Assembly: GCA_001805375.1 (NCBI GenBank)
Contig: MHFY01000121.1
Span: 1-6,623, forward strand
Direction: 5' to 3'
From: Omnitrophica WOR_2 bacterium GWA2_47_8
GTDB taxonomy: Bacteria; Omnitrophota; Gorgyraeia; Zapsychrales; GWA2-47-8
Length of the DNA: 6,623 nt
How positions within the stretch are numbered: the stretch's first letter is position 1; every line of letters starts with the position of its first letter. Position numbers and translations under genes: made by a program. Positions 5,587 through 6,623 of the stretch are shown here, one piece after another. Below the pieces are notes generated by a model. It saw only the letters and a list, made by a program, of their open reading frames with translations, made no database searches and had not been told where the DNA came from.

Positions 5587-6216
5587 TCATTCAATCACTA
5601 CCTTAAAATGTTTTGCCTGGGTCTTATCCAGGACCCGTCCCACCGGACTCACGTACGAGATGACATCCAGCGGGATCTCAACCTGCACTTCACCGATCTT
5701 TCTTTCGTTTTCATAAACACTCAAAAGGCTTCCGGCCTTTAAACCGTTCAAGGCACCCAAAGTCACAATGTACTGAGCGGCGTTACGGTCCACCCAGAGG
5801 ACGCCTTCCTTGCGGTCTTTGACGTTCTGACTGTAAACCTTATTGGCTTTATTGACGATCTCATCGATCTTGATGGTGTTTAATTCTTCCTTGGTTTGCG
5901 CGAGCTCGGTCTCGGCGGTTGCCTTTTCGATCTTTAAGACCTCGAATTTCTCCTTCAATCGCACCAATTCTTCTTCCCTTTTTTGGCTTAAAAAACCGAA
6001 AACATAAAAAATGCTGATAATGCAGACAAAGGCAAAGGCGATAAACCCTATACCTATCAAGTAATTCTTTTTGCTTTCCGGGGTCGTGCTTTTCTTAGGT
6101 TCAGCGGCAGGCGGTTTGGGTGCTGCTTTAGGTGCGACTTTAGGCGGCGGGGCAGCTTTCGGCTGCGCCCTTTTATCATCTTTAGCAGGCAATTTAGCGT
6201 CCTTGTGTTCTTTCAC
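5587..6216 (-). CDS. Bitopic inner-membrane protein of unknown function, first gene of the T2SS operon
   Basis: I do not recognise a named family for this 209-residue protein. Residues 1-50 are hydrophilic and rich in Pro, Ala and Lys (repeated P-K-A-A-P/P-K-V-A-P), with no signal peptide. One membrane segment lies at about 51-76, so the N-terminus should be cytoplasmic. Residues 79-117 look like a coiled coil. The C-terminal part (about 138-209) is beta-rich, with I-V-T-L-G-A-L-N-G-L-K-A-G-S-L-L-S-V-Y (150-168) followed by K-I-G-E-V-Q-V. This pattern recalls small SH3-like domains such as FlgT C-terminal; that likeness is from memory. Topology and position just before gspE suggest a GspC-like connector, but the HR domain of GspC is not recognisable. 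The start is GTG 6214-6216: AAGGA lies nine bases upstream and an in-frame TAA 16-18 nt upstream of the GTG excludes a longer form. Confidence 0.8.
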   Translation of the reverse strand: MKEHKDAKLPAKDDKRAQPKAAPPPKVAPKAAPKPPAAEPKKSTTPESKKNYLIGIGFIAFAFVCIISIFYVFGFLSQKREEELVRLKEKFEVLKIEKATAETELAQTKEELNTIKIDEIVNKANKVYSQNVKDRKEGVLWVDRNAAQYIVTLGALNGLKAGSLLSVYENERKIGEVQVEIPLDVISYVSPVGRVLDKTQAKHFKVVIE

Positions 6217-6225
6217 ACTAATTTT

Positions 6226-6230
6226 TCCTT
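6226..6230 (-). promoter_or_regulatory. Shine-Dalgarno that decides the GTG start of the first operon gene
   Basis: AAGGA on the minus strand, nine bases before GTG 6214-6216. With the in-frame TAA just upstream (6229-6231 in minus-strand reading overlaps this site), it supports GTG as the true start. The GTG codon and longish spacing suggest moderate translation. Confidence 0.6.
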
Positions 6231-6249
6231 AATTTTATTTAGATGTAAA

Positions 6250-6307
6250 TTAGTATAGTACTGATTTACTTAATTTTCTACTGGAGGAATCAGTACATAG
6301 TTACTAA
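6250..6307. promoter_or_regulatory. Inverted repeat around the candidate promoter, operator-like
   Basis: GTACTGATT (6258-6266) and AATCAGTAC (6288-6296) are perfect 9-bp inverted arms whose centres are 30 bp apart, about three helical turns. Outside them, TTAGTA (6250-6255) pairs with TACTAA (6302-6307). The inner arms straddle the candidate -35 box. Next to it lies a 10-bp palindrome, ATACTAGTAT (6310-6319). This could be a repressor or activator site, or a leader hairpin if transcription starts further upstream. No regulator can be named. Confidence 0.45.
6252..6280 (-). promoter_or_regulatory. Candidate sigma-70-type promoter of the T2SS operon
   Basis: On the minus strand, TAGAAA (6275-6280, 4 of 6 against TTGACA) is followed after 17 nt by TATACT (6252-6257, 5 of 6 against TATAAT). 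Transcription would begin near 6245, about 29 nt before the GTG of the first gene. It lies downstream of the pgi terminator, as a new operon promoter should. The region is very AT-rich, so chance matches are easy; this is the best of several weak candidates. Confidence 0.35.
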
Positions 6308-6362
6308 TTATACTAGTATTAATAAAATTATAAAATTCAAAATATAAATAAATAAATTATAA

Positions 6363-6387
6363 GGGCGGCCCGCTTAGCGGGCCGCCC
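6363..6387 (-). terminator. Terminator of pgi
   Basis: GGGCGGCCCGC (6363-6373) and GCGGGCCGCCC (6377-6387) pair perfectly over 11 bp around a 3-nt loop. On the minus strand the hairpin begins 29 nt after the pgi stop and is followed by a T-rich run (TTATAATTTATTTATTT). That is the layout of an intrinsic terminator, with an interrupted U-run. It insulates the T2SS operon from pgi. Confidence 0.85.
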
Positions 6388-6416
6388 CCTTAAAAGATCA
6401 CTTCTCCCGAAAGACT

Positions 6417-6623
6417 CTATTTCTTTCCAAGTAATTGAAACATTTTCGACTTGTACGCCTCAACACCCGGCTGGTCAAAAGGATTAACGCCCATCAGATA
6501 GCCGCAGATACCCACGGCCCGTTCGAAGAAATAAAAAAGCGCCCCTAAATGAAAGGCATCGGCCTGGCCAATGGTTAAGGTCATATTCGGCACCCCGCCT
6601 TCCAAATGCGCGGCGGCCGTTGC
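6417..6623 (-). CDS. pgi: Glucose-6-phosphate isomerase, C-terminal 68 residues (runs off the right edge)
   Basis: This is the end of a cytoplasmic glycolytic enzyme that interconverts glucose 6-phosphate and fructose 6-phosphate. The visible chain ends with N-P-F-D-Q-P-G-V-E-A-Y-K-S-K-M-F-Q-L-L-G-K-K, the classic C-terminus of the short bacterial GPI form (as in Bacillus-type enzymes). The Lys of V-E-A-Y-K (residue 58 of the visible part) corresponds to the conserved catalytic Lys that assists ring opening. Upstream, E-G-G-V-P-N (8-13) and L-G-A-L-F-Y-F-F-E-R-A (26-36) also fit the family. The frame is open to the window edge, so the true start is outside; a TTG at 6603-6605 is internal. The gene ends at TAG 6417-6419, is followed by its own terminator, and shows no functional link to secretion. 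Confidence 0.95.
   Translation of the reverse strand, partial: ATAAAHLEGGVPNMTLTIGQADAFHLGALFYFFERAVGICGYLMGVNPFDQPGVEAYKSKMFQLLGKK

Larger units (their letters stand above)
6217..6416. other. AT-rich intergenic region between pgi and the T2SS operon
   Basis: About 200 bp without a gene. From right to left it holds the pgi terminator, a strongly AT-rich run (about 6308-6362), the operator-like inverted repeats, the candidate promoter and the Shine-Dalgarno of the first operon gene. No small ORF with a ribosome site, and no RNA gene or riboswitch, could be recognised. It is the most AT-rich part of the window. Confidence 0.7.

Noticed and set aside
6281..6305. GGAGG on the plus strand (6283-6287) as a ribosome site for a plus-strand gene
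   Set aside because: No ATG, GTG or TTG at a proper distance opens a frame of useful length; it lies in the loop of the inverted repeat.
6307..6332. TATAAT matches at 6307-6312 and 6327-6332 (minus strand) as -10 boxes
   Set aside because: Neither has an acceptable -35 at 16-18 nt in this AT-rich stretch; TTGAAT at 6335-6340 is 22 nt from the nearer usable match. The pair at 6252-6280 is better, though still weak.

Overview
The window carries one strand of genes only: every supportable gene lies on the minus strand. It holds most of a type II secretion system (T2SS) operon, read from right to left as a small membrane-protein gene of unknown function, gspE, gspF, gspG, gspH, gspI, gspJ and the start of gspK, which runs off the left edge. 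At the right edge is the 3' end of pgi (glucose-6-phosphate isomerase), which ends in its own strong hairpin terminator. An AT-rich gap of about 200 bp separates pgi from the operon and holds the best promoter candidate.

The organism is a diderm (Gram-negative type) bacterium, because a T2SS needs an outer membrane. The Ser at -1 of the GspJ cleavage site, the mid-range base composition, the repeat-filled junctions and the general look of the proteins suggest a PVC-related lineage such as Omnitrophota. That assignment is an inference and not firm. No transfer signs, phage, transposase, CRISPR, tRNA or rRNA were seen.

How the genes work together: GspE is the cytoplasmic ATPase (Walker A and B, Asp and His boxes, four-Cys zinc site). 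GspF is the polytopic inner-membrane platform protein on which it acts. GspG is the major pseudopilin. GspH, GspI, GspJ and GspK are the minor pseudopilins that form the tip and prime the pseudopilus. The outer-membrane secretin (GspD), the GspL/M arm proteins and the prepilin peptidase (GspO) are not here. The leading gene encodes a bitopic protein with a Pro/Ala/Lys-rich cytoplasmic tail, a coiled coil and a small beta-rich periplasmic domain. Its position makes a GspC-like connector role possible but unproven.

The non-coding parts are the most unusual. (1) A perfect 14-bp-arm palindrome sits in frame inside the leader-peptide codons of gspH, flanked by a near-perfect 9-bp direct repeat that encodes Gly-Phe-Thr. 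It gives GspH two prepilin-like motifs in tandem, GFTPLE and then the working GFTVVE. This looks like insertion of a small palindromic element exactly at the conserved prepilin motif. (2) The two junctions either side of gspE are each filled by the same kind of element: four GAAGTCA-like heptamers, a core, and four TGACTTC-like heptamers in inverted order. Each is placed 16-17 nt before the next start codon and 3-5 nt after the previous stop. (3) The gspF-gspG junction holds two tandem hairpins followed by the only perfect Shine-Dalgarno sequence in the operon, which fits GspG being the most abundant subunit. From gspG to gspK the genes abut, overlap or lie within 15 nt of each other.
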